Shown here one piece after another: positions 47,957 through 59,924 of a DNA stretch of 64,000 bases. Source of the stretch: Gorsachius magnificus (lineage: Eukaryota; Chordata; Aves; Pelecaniformes; Ardeidae); the NCBI GenBank assembly GCA_034008185.1, contig CM067081.1:17111821-17175820 (forward strand), written 5' to 3'. Under the pieces are notes generated by a model. The model did not search any database. It had not been told where the DNA came from and saw nothing but the letters and a program-made list of their open reading frames with translations. The position numbers were made by a program, and so were the translations under genes. Each line of letters begins with the position of its first letter. The stretch's first letter is position 1.

Positions 47957-50104
47957 AGAGATTTTGGATTTGTCCCTCTGCTGCACTGGGATATTTCTGA
48001 AATCTAATTTTTTTAATATTTTTTTTTTCTATAGAGGAAAAGGAAAAGTATTTCCTCCCAGTTTTGCCCCAGCATACATCCTTTTTATTTTTCAAATATT
48101 CCTTCATCTGTAGTGTTCTGAGGCTTGATTCAATGTTGAAAGAGAGCTGAATTCTATCTATTCTGCTGGTGACATTCTGCTGTATGCTTCTGTTTCTTTA
48201 GCCTGGAGCACCGAGATCAGTACCTTCACCTATGCAGCGTCGTACATGGCAGACAACCACTTTTGTGATGAACTAAGTAAACAAGAATTTTTTGAGAAGG
48301 CAACTGCAGGATTTTCCTAGGACTGTTTTTACCACTTTGTAGTTGCTTAGTTTCTTTGAGCTAAAGTTTTCCATTGCTGGGCTCATTTGACAATTCCTTC
48401 TTGGAAGAAGTTTAGCAACATGATACTATAATACAATATTTTATCTCTGAACTCTCTATTAAAAAATATACTGTGTTGGTACAGCAAGGTTTCATTTGGC
48501 TAGGCTTAGCTTACCTTTAAGATTTGAACACTGCAATTTCTGCATGTGACTGCATATGGAATTTGACACTGCAGTGGTCAGCCTGAAAGACTACTGTGTG
48601 AGGAGTTAGTGATCCACATCACGACTAATCCAGGTGTATGCCTCTGCATCACGGATACTTCATGACTGCTACTTAAACAAGGCATAGCTAATCAATAGTA
48701 TAGTTAATCAATGAATACAAGCTCAATGTAAAATTATTCAATGTGCCTGTAGTCAATGTGTACTTAATCGAGTCTATGCATATAATATTGTCCTGCCCAC
48801 TTGAAATATTAGATACACCTCTTCAAGAATTGTAGCTTTATTAATAAGATAAGAGTATTACACCATACTGTCCAAGGGACTCCCTAAAGCTAAGTCTGCA
48901 TTCCAGGTTTGATTGCTCCCAGAGACTGATGAAGCTGTACTGTGAGCAAGACTCTACAAGGACACTAGCAATCAGTGGAGCATGCCATGCCCTGATCAGA
49001 GGTCCATCCAGTGATGTACCATCTCAGGGTTCCCAGCAGAAAGGGATGTGAGATTTTATAACTTGCTGTTACCTTTCCTAGGATTTTAGTAAATATTTAC
49101 CTGTCTTGTAAGTATATGTACCTTTCTTATCAAGATCCAGATAAATGAGCACCACCTGGTGCAAACCAGTCCTTTTTTCTGTGAAAGTCAGGTGCATTAA
49201 AAAAATAATGTTCTGCCTTTAGGTATTAATGTCTAATGCACATATAATTAACAAATAAAAATTGTTTAGAGTATGGAATAGGTGATCTTTCATGTTGAGT
49301 ACTCAAAAATATGACGCTACCATTATCTGGACTTAATACATGGACAATTTCCTGAAGAACAGCCTTCTGAGTCCTTTTTATTTAATATAAATTCTTTAAT
49401 ATCTAGCATGCTCTACTAGCCAGAAATTCCTTTCCTCCCATTCTTAAAATAAAATAAAATAAAATAAATAAAATAAAATCTATACTCTCTTCATTTAGTT
49501 AGCCATGGTCATGCTTATTCTGTGTGCACAGGAGGTACTGTAAGGTAATCATAGCATTATCAGAGAAAGCACCAAAATAAAAAAAAAAAAATATTATAGG
49601 CCCCAATCATTATACTTAAAATTTATTTTCATCACTGAATGATGGACAACCTGTATTTAAAGATTTTTGAGAGGAAGTGTTGGTTTAAGAGCTTGAAGGT
49701 AATTCTTCCCTGAGAATATTCTGCTGTCTAAATCTAAGCCTCCTTTGTGATTATTACTAAAGCACACAAGGGAGAGTAACATGAAAAGTTAGATGGGAGC
49801 AAGCAAAAACCTTGTAGCAGAGCACAAATTAATATTCATCTTACCACTACTATTATTATAAAAAAAAATGTAATTTGGATCTTCCCACCTCAGGTGAACA
49901 TTCACAGAACGTCTTAACGTTTTAGCGGAGAAGACAGCGTAACTGTTTAGTGAGGCCCATGGAGCAACAAATATAAACAGGCAGCAATAGAGAAAAAGAT
50001 ACTGAAGGAAGGAAGTTATTTAATTCGTATCTAAGGCTCCCCAAATACTCCCCAAATCTTGCCCGCTGTAGCAATACGTGGTTTAAAACCCGAAATGTTC
50101 TGGA
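47957..50104. other. unannotated sequence
   Basis: It contains an (AAAAT)n array at 49446-49479. A stretch at about 48480-49200 has mixed composition that might be an old LTR, but I could not find termini or flanking duplications. No gene is recognised. Confidence 0.5.
49446..49479 (+). repeat. (AAAAT)n simple repeat
   Basis: Five-base A/T unit repeated about seven times with one AAAT variant. Confidence 0.93.
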
Positions 50105-50290
50105 TCTTGGCGTCACGCACGCTTCAGCACCACGGCCAGCAACGCAGGGGAGCCGGGGCGCGGCCCCGCCAGCGCGCTCCCGGGAAGCGCCCGGACAGGC
50201 TCCTCGCCGCGGGACAGCAGCGCCGCGCTTGGGCAGCCCGGGGAGAGGATGGCAGCAAGAGGGACCGCCCAGGCACTGCTGGAACATTCA
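50105..50290. promoter_or_regulatory. isolated CpG island
   Basis: About 22 CpG dinucleotides occur in less than 190 bases, inside sequence where CpG is otherwise rare. The patch is roughly 70% G+C, with CGCGG, GCGCGC and CCGCGG motifs. Unlike the 2.5-3.8 kb block I see no internal duplication and no transposon similarity. CpG islands in vertebrates usually mark promoters and stay CpG-rich because they are unmethylated in the germline. So this is a candidate promoter or first exon of an unannotated transcript, possibly non-coding. Open frames on both strands (for example 49922-50287 - and 50059-50301 +) are a by-product of few stop codons in GC-rich DNA. Direction of any transcription cannot be decided from sequence. 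Confidence 0.6.
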
Positions 50291-53286
50291 ATGGGCACTG
50301 AGTGAATTCAGCCCTCCAAAAGTCAGCTGTAATTTGGGGCGCCGAATACTTGAGGAAAATTAATAAATAAATAAATAAATAAATGGTTACTTTAAAAATC
50401 TAGTGCTGTAAAAATAAAGTCCTGTGATATTACTGCTTGCCTAACAGGTAGTACTCATATGGGCTTCAGAGTTTTTAAATTACACACTAAACTTTCACTG
50501 CATTTTCATATTATCCAGATTTTTTATCTTACTGGCTCATACTCCTAAATTACTGCTTAAAAAACCCCCAAGCAACCCATAAATATGGTACATTAAAAAC
50601 CTTTACCGGGGCTTAAATTCATGGGGCACTGTCAAGGTCAATCAAGGCACAAAGACTTCATTGTTAGCTCAGCATAATAGTAACACGTCTAGCAACAGGA
50701 AATTTTGCATGTCTTCTGTGTATCAAAAGAAAGCAAAAATGTACCTGCTTAATGTGCTGGATCTAAAAACCCTTTCCAGCAACAACCCCAAACCTTAAAT
50801 AGGCAGGAAATCTTAAGGTCATAAAAGAGGTGTCCTACAAAATCTGATGCAGAATATTTCTGTCTTGCAAGAATATTTACTATCCTGTCAAAGTCATAGT
50901 ATTGAAAATATCTATGAAACTCAAATTTTTATATTGTGCATATGATTTATGGTTTCTTTGGTGCATATTTTCTGTTGAATTCTGCTTCTCAAATCCTTGC
51001 TTTGCTTGTCCTTCTGTTCTATTTTGGATATTGACTATATGTATAAATGGCACCATGATAGTCTGGACACGAAAAAGCTATTAGGAATTCAGTGATGTTT
51101 CAGTTTCACCACCAAATGGCACAAATTTCCAACCTATTTGCTGTCATTGAATAATAAACTGCTAATGTTTTTAAGGAGGTAAACTGCTAGACACATACGT
51201 TTATCTGCTTCTTTCCGTGTCTGTCATGTAGTTTTACACTACTGCTACTACACACCGGATGCACTCACCCCTGCTGGGCATTCACCACTAATGAACCCAA
51301 CTTTTCAGATGTACATTCCCTTGCTCACTGGGACTAGCACAACTATGCAGTGTCATTCACTCTGGGTATCCATGAAAACTTCCAGGTTTATACTCTATGG
51401 ATAATGCTTCCTCCATCTTTGGGATGCCAGAATAAATTTTATGGAGCCTAAAACAATTGTCAGCTTTCCCAGCCCTCCTTGAAAGTTGTTCCTCTGTGTG
51501 TCATCAAAATCTAAAAGCTTCAAATTTATCATTTACCCTACCACAAATGTAAACGTGTTGCAAGGGGAAAGTATAAGATAAATACAAATCTCTATAAGAG
51601 GAACTACTTGCAGGAAAATCCCACCCTTTGTTGTCCTCATTCTGCTGTGTCTTACTTCATCCACCTTGTGCCTCTCAGCCTCAGGATGGGTGCTGGAAAA
51701 CCCTCTGTATGTAAAGTTGCTGTTTCCTTTCTTAGGTGAGGTACTGTCTTCCAGTCACATTGAGTGATGGAAGGAAAGACTGTGAGCTCACTTGTCCAAT
51801 ACCTGTATTTAGCAGGAGAGCCTCCAGGTATGGGATTGTTATTACCAGTGGACTCTTCACTCTTTGTCAGCACCCTTCTGTCCAAGCTGGAGGCAAAAGG
51901 AAATTGAAAGGGATGAAGATAACCTCACAAGAAAAATGTTCCTTGCAAAACAAAATGGAACCTATAGTTTTATAAGAACACATGCAACCATTTGTTAAGT
52001 TTTCTATCATTGAGAATATGATTATAGAAAGAGATACTCCTTGTATTACAAATTTCCGAGGACAGGATAGACATATTTTCTGCTCCCCTCCACCACCAAA
52101 ATGCATATTTCAATGCCCATTAGTATTTTTCTGCAGGCTTTCCATATCCTTTAACTGAAAAAACCTAAGAACAACAACAGAACCTGGGATAGGCTCATAT
52201 CCTGGGGGGTTTTTTATGGTAAAGTTGACTAACCTCACTCAGAGGACTTAAATGCAAAGCATGCCAGGGAATTATATTTTCAAAGACTAGTTTTTCCCCT
52301 CCAGAGAGTATTTAGAAGAAGTGAGAGAGAGCTAGCAGCGACAGAATTTGCCATCAACAGAGATTTTTTCCTCTCAGTCGTCTTAATTCCTAACTGACTG
52401 CTCTGCACTCTCAAATGTCATTTTCTATGATCAACACTCAAGCTAGTAAATTTGTATCAAGTTTTAGGACTAAACGTATGTCTCACAATGCGTTAAAACA
52501 CATTTTCTCTCCCTCCTGGAGTGACTTTTAACACCGTGCCTGCAATTCAGTAAACATAGACTGGGTGTGCACCTATATACCTGTAAGTACTGTTTCCCAT
52601 ATCAGAAGTCACAAAGTGTTCCATCTAAAAGCTTCTATCAGAAAAGAAGCATGAATGCAGAAAAGAAGCACTTTAAAAACCTCTATCTTTCTTCATTATC
52701 ACTAACAATACATTATTATTGGTGGTGGTCATCTTAGAGAGAGATCTTTTTCCAGCCTTCTTTTGTAATATTTCATCTACCATACCAGAGACACTACTTC
52801 TTGGTTATGAAAAGTTTTCCCCGATATGCTAATAACACCAGTCCATCCCTCTAGAGGTTGTAGGAAACTTCTGACAGTGCTTTGCTCTATTCGTGTTTCT
52901 GCAAACTTTGAAAATCTAGTATGTCTGAATAAAATTCTAAAGTAGTCTTTTTGGTGATGCATCTACATACCCTGGTGTCCTTTCATAAATGTGACAGCCA
53001 GATTACTTAATTTATTGTAAACATCTCGCACACTTGGTTCTAAATTTTCACCAAGGATCTTTCATTCTCAGGCAAATGAGCAGAGTTTCTCATTGTTCTC
53101 TAGCAAACAACAGAAGAAGAAATTCCAGATATTGTCAAATAGTATGGAAAGTTAATATGTCTTCCTCCTAACCCGCCTCTTCTTTAAGCCATGGTTATTT
53201 GCAATCATTTACTTAATAGTACCATATTTTTCCAAAGTTGTATTAGGCAAAATCATCCCCTTCTTCTTCCAGAGGAAAGGCTCAAA
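50291..53286. other. unannotated AT-rich sequence
   Basis: A (TAAA)n array lies at 50361-50385. I recognise no gene, RNA or repeat family. Confidence 0.5.
50361..50385 (+). repeat. (TAAA)n simple repeat
   Basis: About six units of a four-base A/T motif. Confidence 0.93.
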
Positions 53287-53291
53287 GCTCT
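53287..53291. repeat. target-site duplication GCTCT, left copy
   Basis: Exact match to 54871-54875 on the far side of the nested LTR pair. Confidence 0.9.
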
Positions 53292-53654
53292 TGCGGTGGG
53301 TTAACCTTGGCTGGCTGCCAGGTGTTCACCAAGCCACTCTCTTGCTCACCACCCTCAACAGGACAGGGAGAGAAAATAAGATGAAGAAAGCTCATGGGCT
53401 GAGATAAGGACAGGGAGATCATTCATCAATTGCCATCACAGGAAAAACAGCCCAACTTGGGAAAGACTAATATAATTTATTGCCAATTCAAAACAGAGTA
53501 TGATAGAAACAAAGACTCAAAACTAAGAGCACATTCCCCCTACCCTCTCTTCTTTTCAGGCTCAACTTCATTCCTTCATTTCTGATGCTTCTACCTCCTC
53601 CCCAACACAGCAGTGAAGGGGAATGGGGAATGGGGTTTGTGGTCAGTTCATAAC

Positions 53655-54244
53655 TGCAGGTTTTGGCTGGGATAGATTTAATTTTCTTCATTATAGGTAG
53701 CATGGAGCTATATTTTGGACTTGTCATGAAAACAGTGTTGATAACACAGGGATGCTTTTGCTACTGCTGAGCAGTACTGACACAGTCAAGGCTTTTCCTG
53801 CTTCTCACACTGCCCCACCAGCAAGTAGGCTGGGGGTGCATAAGAAGCTGGGAGGGGGCACAGCCGGGACAGCTGACCCCAAGTGGCCAAAAGGATATTC
53901 CACACCATATGACATCATGCTCAGCAATAAAAGCTGGGAGAAGAAGGAAGCAGGAGGATGTTCAGAGTGATGACATTTCATTTTCCCAAGTAACTGTTAT
54001 GCATGATGGAGCCCTGCTTTCCTGGAGCTGGCTGAACACCTGCCTGCCCATGGAAAGTGGTGAATGAATTCCTTGCTTTTCTTTGCTTGCACGCATGGCT
54101 TTTGCTTTCCCTATTAAACTGTCTTTATCTCAGCCCATGAGTTTTCTCACTTTTACCATTCCAATTCTCTCCCCCATCCCACTGGGCTGGAGTGAGCAAA
54201 TGGCTGTGTGGGGCTTAGTTGCTGCCCAGGGTTAAGCCACAACA
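53655..54244 (+). mobile_element. solo LTR nested inside the outer LTR
   Basis: At 590 bp it runs from TGCAGGTTTTGGCTGGG to GGTTAAGCCACAACA. It is the same family as the reverse complement of the LTR at 40702-41295: both share GGTTTTGGCTGGGATAGA, TGTTGATAACACA and a CCACAACA end. Sense is plus, with a TATA-like AATAAAAG near 53926 and a polyadenylation signal ATTAAA at 54113-54118. The left end has lost about two bases compared with the relative. ACACT follows the right end, but the left flank reads ATAAC, so the target duplication is eroded. It is younger than its host LTR by nesting. No coding sequence is present. Confidence 0.88.
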
Positions 54245-54284
54245 ACACTTCATCTCTGCCACTCCTTCCTGCTTATACTGTTTC

Positions 54285-54610
54285 CCTGGTCCAGCATAGG
54301 TTCTCTCCCATGGGATACAGTCCTTCATGAACTGCTCCGGCATGGGTCCTTTCCATGCAGTATAGTTCTTCATGAACAGATGGCTCCAGCATAGGCTCTC
54401 CATGGGCCACAGTTCCTGCCAGAAAACCTCCTACTCCTGTGTGGGCTCCTCTCCATGGGCCACAGCTCCTGCCAGGAGCATGCTCCAGCATGGGCTCTCC
54501 ATGGGCTGCAGCTTCCTTCAGGCATCTCTACCTGCTGCAGCGTGGGGTCATCCACAGGCTGCAGTGTTGATATCTGCCCTGACATGGTCCTCCATAGGCT
54601 GCAGGGGGAC
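54285..54610 (-). repeat. diverged tandem array of about 40-base units inside the outer LTR
   Basis: About eight units share a CTCCAGCATGGGCTC core followed by TCCATGGGC and then CACAGCTCCTGCC or a variant. Units vary in length and sequence, so the array is old. It lies wholly within the outer LTR and is presumably a feature of that LTR family rather than a local minisatellite. Short open frames on both strands across it are artefacts of the repeats. Confidence 0.85.
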
Positions 54611-54870
54611 AACTTGCTTCATCGGGGGCTTTCATTTTCCTCACTCCTCTTTCTGACAGCTGCTGCACAGCATTTTTTGCCCTTTCTTAAATACATTTTC
54701 ACAGAGGCATCACCATCACTGCCAGTGGGATCAGCTTTGGCCAGCAGTGGGTCTGTTGGAGCCAGCTGGAACTGGCTGCGTCTGACATGCGGGCAGCTCC
54801 TGGTGTCTTCTCACAGAGATTACTCCTGCAGCCCTCCATCATCAAAGCCTTGTCAGGTAAACCAAATACA

Positions 54871-54875
54871 GCTCT
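54871..54875. repeat. target-site duplication GCTCT, right copy
   Basis: Pairs with 53287-53291 and defines the outer LTR boundaries. Confidence 0.9.
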
Positions 54876-57294
54876 CTGAGCTGGATCCAGATTTCCATTT
54901 GAAGTAGTGTAAATCAAGAACAACTCAAATGAACTAATTTTTAACTCTTTTACATAGTAATTACCTGTAATGAAATATCTGGTCCTCTTTTACCATAATT
55001 CATCCTTTCTTATTCCCAAAGTTTTCACCTTTCAAAGTACTTTATGTATCTACTTCCTCTAACCCTCTTAGAACTGTATGTCTACAACATACCCTTTCTT
55101 AATTGCTTCTTTTGAAGTTAATAGTGGGTTTTGATAGCTTCCCATAGCAGTATAGCCCATAAACTCTCTATTATTCTACCTGACATCTGTGTCACTTCTG
55201 ATTCTTCACTATTTCCTGTAATATGGTGACCAACACTGTGTAAAACATCCTTCCTCTGCTTTCTTTTCGAAACATGCTCATATATATGTATCACAAATGC
55301 TCACATGACTTTCATTAAAGGAACATTAAGTTATGAACTTAAGTTAACACTGAAGGAAATACCAGGTACATGACCCAAAGATGTAACGTTACCAGTTGAA
55401 GGACTGGTAAGAGAAGCTCTGCTTTGCACTACAGCTCTTCTTATCCAGCCTCAATTTCTGTGTTCACTTTCAGAGAGGTTGTTAGCTGTTCGTGTAAAGT
55501 TCTGAGCCTAGGGAAATTACAGCGAAGCAGTAATGTACCTGCGGGTTCTATCCTTTCCTATGCAGGATTTTGTTAATCCCTTCTGGAGGAGAGAGAAATG
55601 CATCATTTGGTCAATCCTTGTGGTCTTGGGGAAAGCACACACTCTTTCACTATATCCTGTTGTCTTTCACTTCAGCTATGCTTTGCTATATGGCAGTGAT
55701 GTCTATGTGGTATGAGTTTGTTTTCACAATCTCCATTAATTTGGATAGACTACTAAAATTTCACTATCTAAATCAGAACAGAAAGTCATGAGAGAAAAGC
55801 TGCTTCTGAAATCCAATGAAGGTTGTCCTGCCAAATAACAAAGGTCGGTGGCAAATAATGAATAATTAAGAAAAAAAATTAAAATAACAATTTACAATAA
55901 AAAAAGCACTGTCCATCAGAACCGTAAAATCTGCCTCTCCTCCTTCTCAGTCTGTATTCGCTTACTGCTGCAATCTTGGGAGCTAAGTTAAATATTTATG
56001 AAAAATTTCACATTGGTTAATGTATTTAGTAACCCCCTATATGGTCCTTTCACAGACCACAGTATGAAAGGACTTATTGATGTCCCCATACAGTCTATCT
56101 TTTCCCTGATTCTTGTCATGTCTTGTTGTCATTTACTCCAAGAAGTTAATCAGGTTTCTTGAGCCAGCCCTCCTTTTCATCAATTTGTCTGGTTTCTGCC
56201 TCTTTTTGTGAAATGGATCCAGGACTAAAATATAGAAAAAATAGAAAAATCACATGAGAAAAACAACAACAACAGCAAACCCCCACAGACGATGACAGGA
56301 GAAATAGGAAGAGTTAGAAGCATATTCAATCAGTGCAGTTAACTCTGTATTAAAGGGCTTAAAGCCCCTTAACCGCTGGACTGGGCAGGCTTGCAAAATC
56401 ATCTTCAGTTGGTAAGGAGGCTAGAGGAATGCCCTTGAGCACCATCCAACTTCCAACTTTTAGGCTGCAGCCATTGCCAGCATATCAATAAGGATGTGTT
56501 TCTCTCAACATCTGTTGACTAATATTGTGAGAAATCTTACAGGAAATGTCTGTATATATTTTATATTAAGGCTGAATTTAAATATTTTCTATTTTCCACC
56601 CTGTATTTTGTGGAACAGATTCTCATTCAATTTTCATGAATATCTGCAATTATGGAATTTGCTACCATATAAGTATCTGATTTCACAAATAATATCTTTC
56701 CAAAAAAAAAGCATGGGTGTATTTATATGTACATATGTTCTACAGAATGGAGAATGTAACTATAACTATATATGCAACATATATAGTCTTAATTCACCTC
56801 CTTGTGCTTACTTTTGCTACAGTCCTGACATAGATTTTTTTCATTTGTTTTTCTCACAATTCCTTCTTCATTAATATCTTCTCAATAGCTGTTTTGATCT
56901 ACTTTTCAGAATTTGTATTACAAACAATTATTTTCCTCACATTCCTTTCACCGTCTAAGTATTTCAAAGGCATTAACAAGTACAGCTTCACAGAACACCT
57001 GCGAACTTTGATTGTAAGGTCGACTTCATTCCATAGCTGGAGAACAAAACTGCCAAAAGTCTATGCTAGAATTGCTGTATTTTCACATATTTTGGATGCT
57101 TTGAAAGCAGATCTTGGGGATCCTCTTTTTCAGCTACTTGACCAATTCACTTAGTTTAATAGAAGTACAGGCTGTACTGTAGTGATGCAATTCAGACCAA
57201 GATGTCTCTAAGCAGTTTCAAAAGAGATCACAAAATGTGTAGTCTCTAGCAAGCTCCAGAAAGATTTAGGCTAAAATTTCCAAGTACTTGCTCA
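54876..57294. other. unannotated AT-rich sequence
   Basis: A 126-codon frame at 56494-56874 (+) is rich in Phe, Tyr and Ile, as expected of AT-rich DNA, and has no recognisable domain. Nothing else is seen. Confidence 0.5.
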
Positions 57295-58020
57295 TTATGA
57301 ATACTCATTTTGAGATCTCAGGGATTTCCATCCTTCCCTGAGCTGGACCCAGAATACTGAGCAGAGTGCCTCCATCTCTAAGCAGTCAGTAGGATGAGAG
57401 AAACACCTCCAAGAACAACTTAATAAACCCACAGGGAGCCACCTTATTCTAGCTGGTATGTCAAGTGCTGGCGTTTGTCTGAGAACCTGATGTTCCCCAG
57501 AGTGTAGCTGCTTAGGAAAATCCTGAAAAATGGAACCTCTATCCCCTTTACTAAAAAAAAACCCCACCTTTACCAATGAACTGAGAGAGTTGGTATGTTT
57601 TGGTTTACATTTTGTGGCATAGTCATGAAAGCCATATGAAACAGGGTCATGTTCCCTTTTGTGCTTCACTCTCCCTGGCTCTAAGGGTTTTCCACTTCTG
57701 CAGAAATCCCTGCAGGTATACAATTCAGGGTAGAAGAAAGACATTCTTACCAAGAGTAAACTAGTGTTTAGGGAGCTCTTGCAATAGTTAGAGAAACCGC
57801 TGTTCCCATCCATCTCTGAAGGAACTTCTGAGAGAACCTCAGCTTTTTTTAGGCTTAAATCTTTCTTGTGCTGGTAATCTACCAGGAATAACCATAAACC
57901 AAATAAGAGCCATGTAATGTAACAGATTTCAAGTCTGAGCTCCAAAACTCCAGCAATTCTTAAAAATAGTAGCTGTGATTTTTTAAATATGATAAAAAAT
58001 CTTCTCCCACTTGTTTGTAG
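57295..58020 (-). other. long open frame of unknown meaning (about 241 codons, stop to stop)
   Basis: The minus-strand frame is open from just after a TAA at 58023-58021 to a stop at 57295. There is no ATG in its first part: the 216-codon version starts at TTG (57945), and the first in-frame ATG is 44 codons further on. Near its start the conceptual protein has one hydrophobic stretch, TWLLFGLWLFLV, then a charged middle and a Trp/Cys-containing C-terminus. I recognise no family, and no CR1, LTR or other repeat overlaps it. It could be an internal coding exon, a gene fossil or chance. The absence of an early ATG argues against a single-exon gene. Confidence 0.25.
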
Positions 58021-58023
58021 TTA

Positions 58024-59924
58024 AAGAAACTACTTAGTGGTGTTACCTGAGATTTTAAAAAAATACAAATCTATATGGCCTAACGCTACTGTTGTGGTGT
58101 AGAAAATTCCAGCCCAAACGATTAAAGTTTCAACACAAATTACAAAAGTAATGGAATAATGGGAAGTGTCTGGTAACCTAACCAAATATATGTCTAATTA
58201 CAGACAGTGATGATGGGTTTTCCTGTAATGTACTTACATTTTTCACTAAAAGGGTAATTTTTGTTGCTCCATTCCTTTTCAGCTATTGCTATGCCTTAGC
58301 CCATCTGCTTTTTTGTATGCTCTTTCTTCCTTCAGTTTCATTACCCTAGTCTTTGATGGCAAAGTATGGCAAAACTGAGATCCTGTGTGGTGAATTCCTG
58401 ACTGATATTGACGTGGTCATGAAATGAAACTAAGATAATTGATCACTCTTAAGAAGCATTGATCCTTGACTTTAACATCATATCTTTAACATTATCCTTA
58501 ATATATGAAATAATTTTAGTTTCTAACTTAGTTGTTTAAAGTGTTATGCTTTTGTCTGATTGCTGTCCATTCAGAAATCTTCTGAATCACATATTTTACA
58601 GTGACTGATAACCTACACTTGGCTCTGTATTAAACCCACTGAAGGAAGCAGTCAGTACCCGATCCTTTCAGTAACAGCCAGCCTGTCCTGTGATTACTTA
58701 CTGAGTTGACTGCTCAGAGTTTATCAGCTACGTGCATAATGATTACTTCAGATGCCAGTATTGTGGACTTGGGTTTTTGAGATTTTCTTCATTCTTTGTT
58801 AATATACCCAATAAATGGTTATTCCTTCCATTCATTTTTTTTATTCAAAAAGCCAAATAACATCACATTGAAGACAAAAACAGTCCTTTACATAGTGCTT
58901 GCTTGGATGAAGCTTCACATATGTGCAAGCTTTATCGAGGTCAGAATATATTACAATAAAGACACTAATAATACAGAAAAACTGTTGACAACTATTACAA
59001 AAAAAATTCTTGTGGATTTTTCCAGCCAGATAATTTTTTTGTCATTTCAATAGCACCGACATTCCAGTGTCAATGCCATGAAGAACTGAAGACAGTTGTG
59101 TTTTCAACACTATATCTCTGTCTGCATAGTTAATATCTCTCTGGCCTTAATTCTTACATACAGAAGTCCTCAAATACAATGCAAATATTATCAACCAGTT
59201 TTAACCTTCTTTGCTAGTTATATTTTCCCTTAAAACATTGCATGAATTGCATTAGCAGTATTCTTAAATTAACATTCAACTTTCTCATCGCTTTTCATCT
59301 TTCCAATATGTTCATATGGTACAGGGCTTTTTACAAAGCCTGCCTTGTACAAAGGCTTGTGTTTGTTACATCCAAATATTTTGGCCAGCTTTGTTATCTA
59401 ACCTCTGTTTCCATCCAGTTCTTTTTTTATCTAACTGAACTGAGTTCTGTTACATTCAGTTAATGTGTACTGTGAAAAAAAAGGTTCTCTTCTACTATTA
59501 GCATTAGTTTTTTCTGTATCGCTTGCTTGACTTGAAAAGTTAAATATTTCTCCTCCTCTCAAAAATATTTTCCCCATTTTTAATCTTTCCAGTCAAAATC
59601 CTTGTTACAAAATATTGCATCAGATAGTAGTGAGAGTCAGCACACGTTAGAGCATTTCTTGGCAGCAGGTCATGTAATTGTCATGCTCTGAATCTTTGCC
59701 CGATTTAAAGCATATTCAGAGACACCAGCATTCTGTAACTGACTTCAGGAATGTATATTACAGTGGTCAGCTTCTGAAGCCATTTGAGGTAGTTCACATG
59801 TTGAAATTATATGCAGAATTCTAGCATTCAGAAGTCTTAAAAACATTTTAGTTGTAAAACAATTTGTTGAGATGCTTATGAATTTATGATCATCATAAAT
59901 CAAAGACTTATCAGAGTAACTTAT
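58024..59924. other. unannotated AT-rich sequence
   Basis: No recognisable gene, RNA or repeat family. Confidence 0.5.

Larger units (their letters stand above)
53292..54870 (-). mobile_element. solo LTR of about 990 bp, interrupted by a second LTR
   Basis: The outer element begins TGCGGTGGGTTAACC at 53292 and ends ACCAAATACA at 54870, giving TG...CA termini. It is flanked by a perfect GCTCT duplication (53287-53291 and 54871-54875). Sense is minus: an AATAAA signal lies in the antisense of TTTATTG at about 53477-53483. It contains its own array of roughly 40-base repeats (54285-54610). Between 53655 and 54244 it is interrupted by an unrelated LTR in the other orientation. The two halves join at a GTCAGTTCAT...CTCTGCC context that I recall as continuous in other birds. 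There is no internal proviral sequence, so it is a solo LTR. Confidence 0.9.

Noticed and set aside
48480..49200. Possible old LTR
   Set aside because: The composition looked LTR-like, with a polyadenylation-type motif on the minus strand, but I found no TG...CA termini or flanking duplication.
49922..50301. Open frames over the CpG island as proteins
   Set aside because: Overlapping frames on both strands with Ala/Arg/Gly/Pro composition are expected from GC-rich DNA with few stops. No domain is visible.
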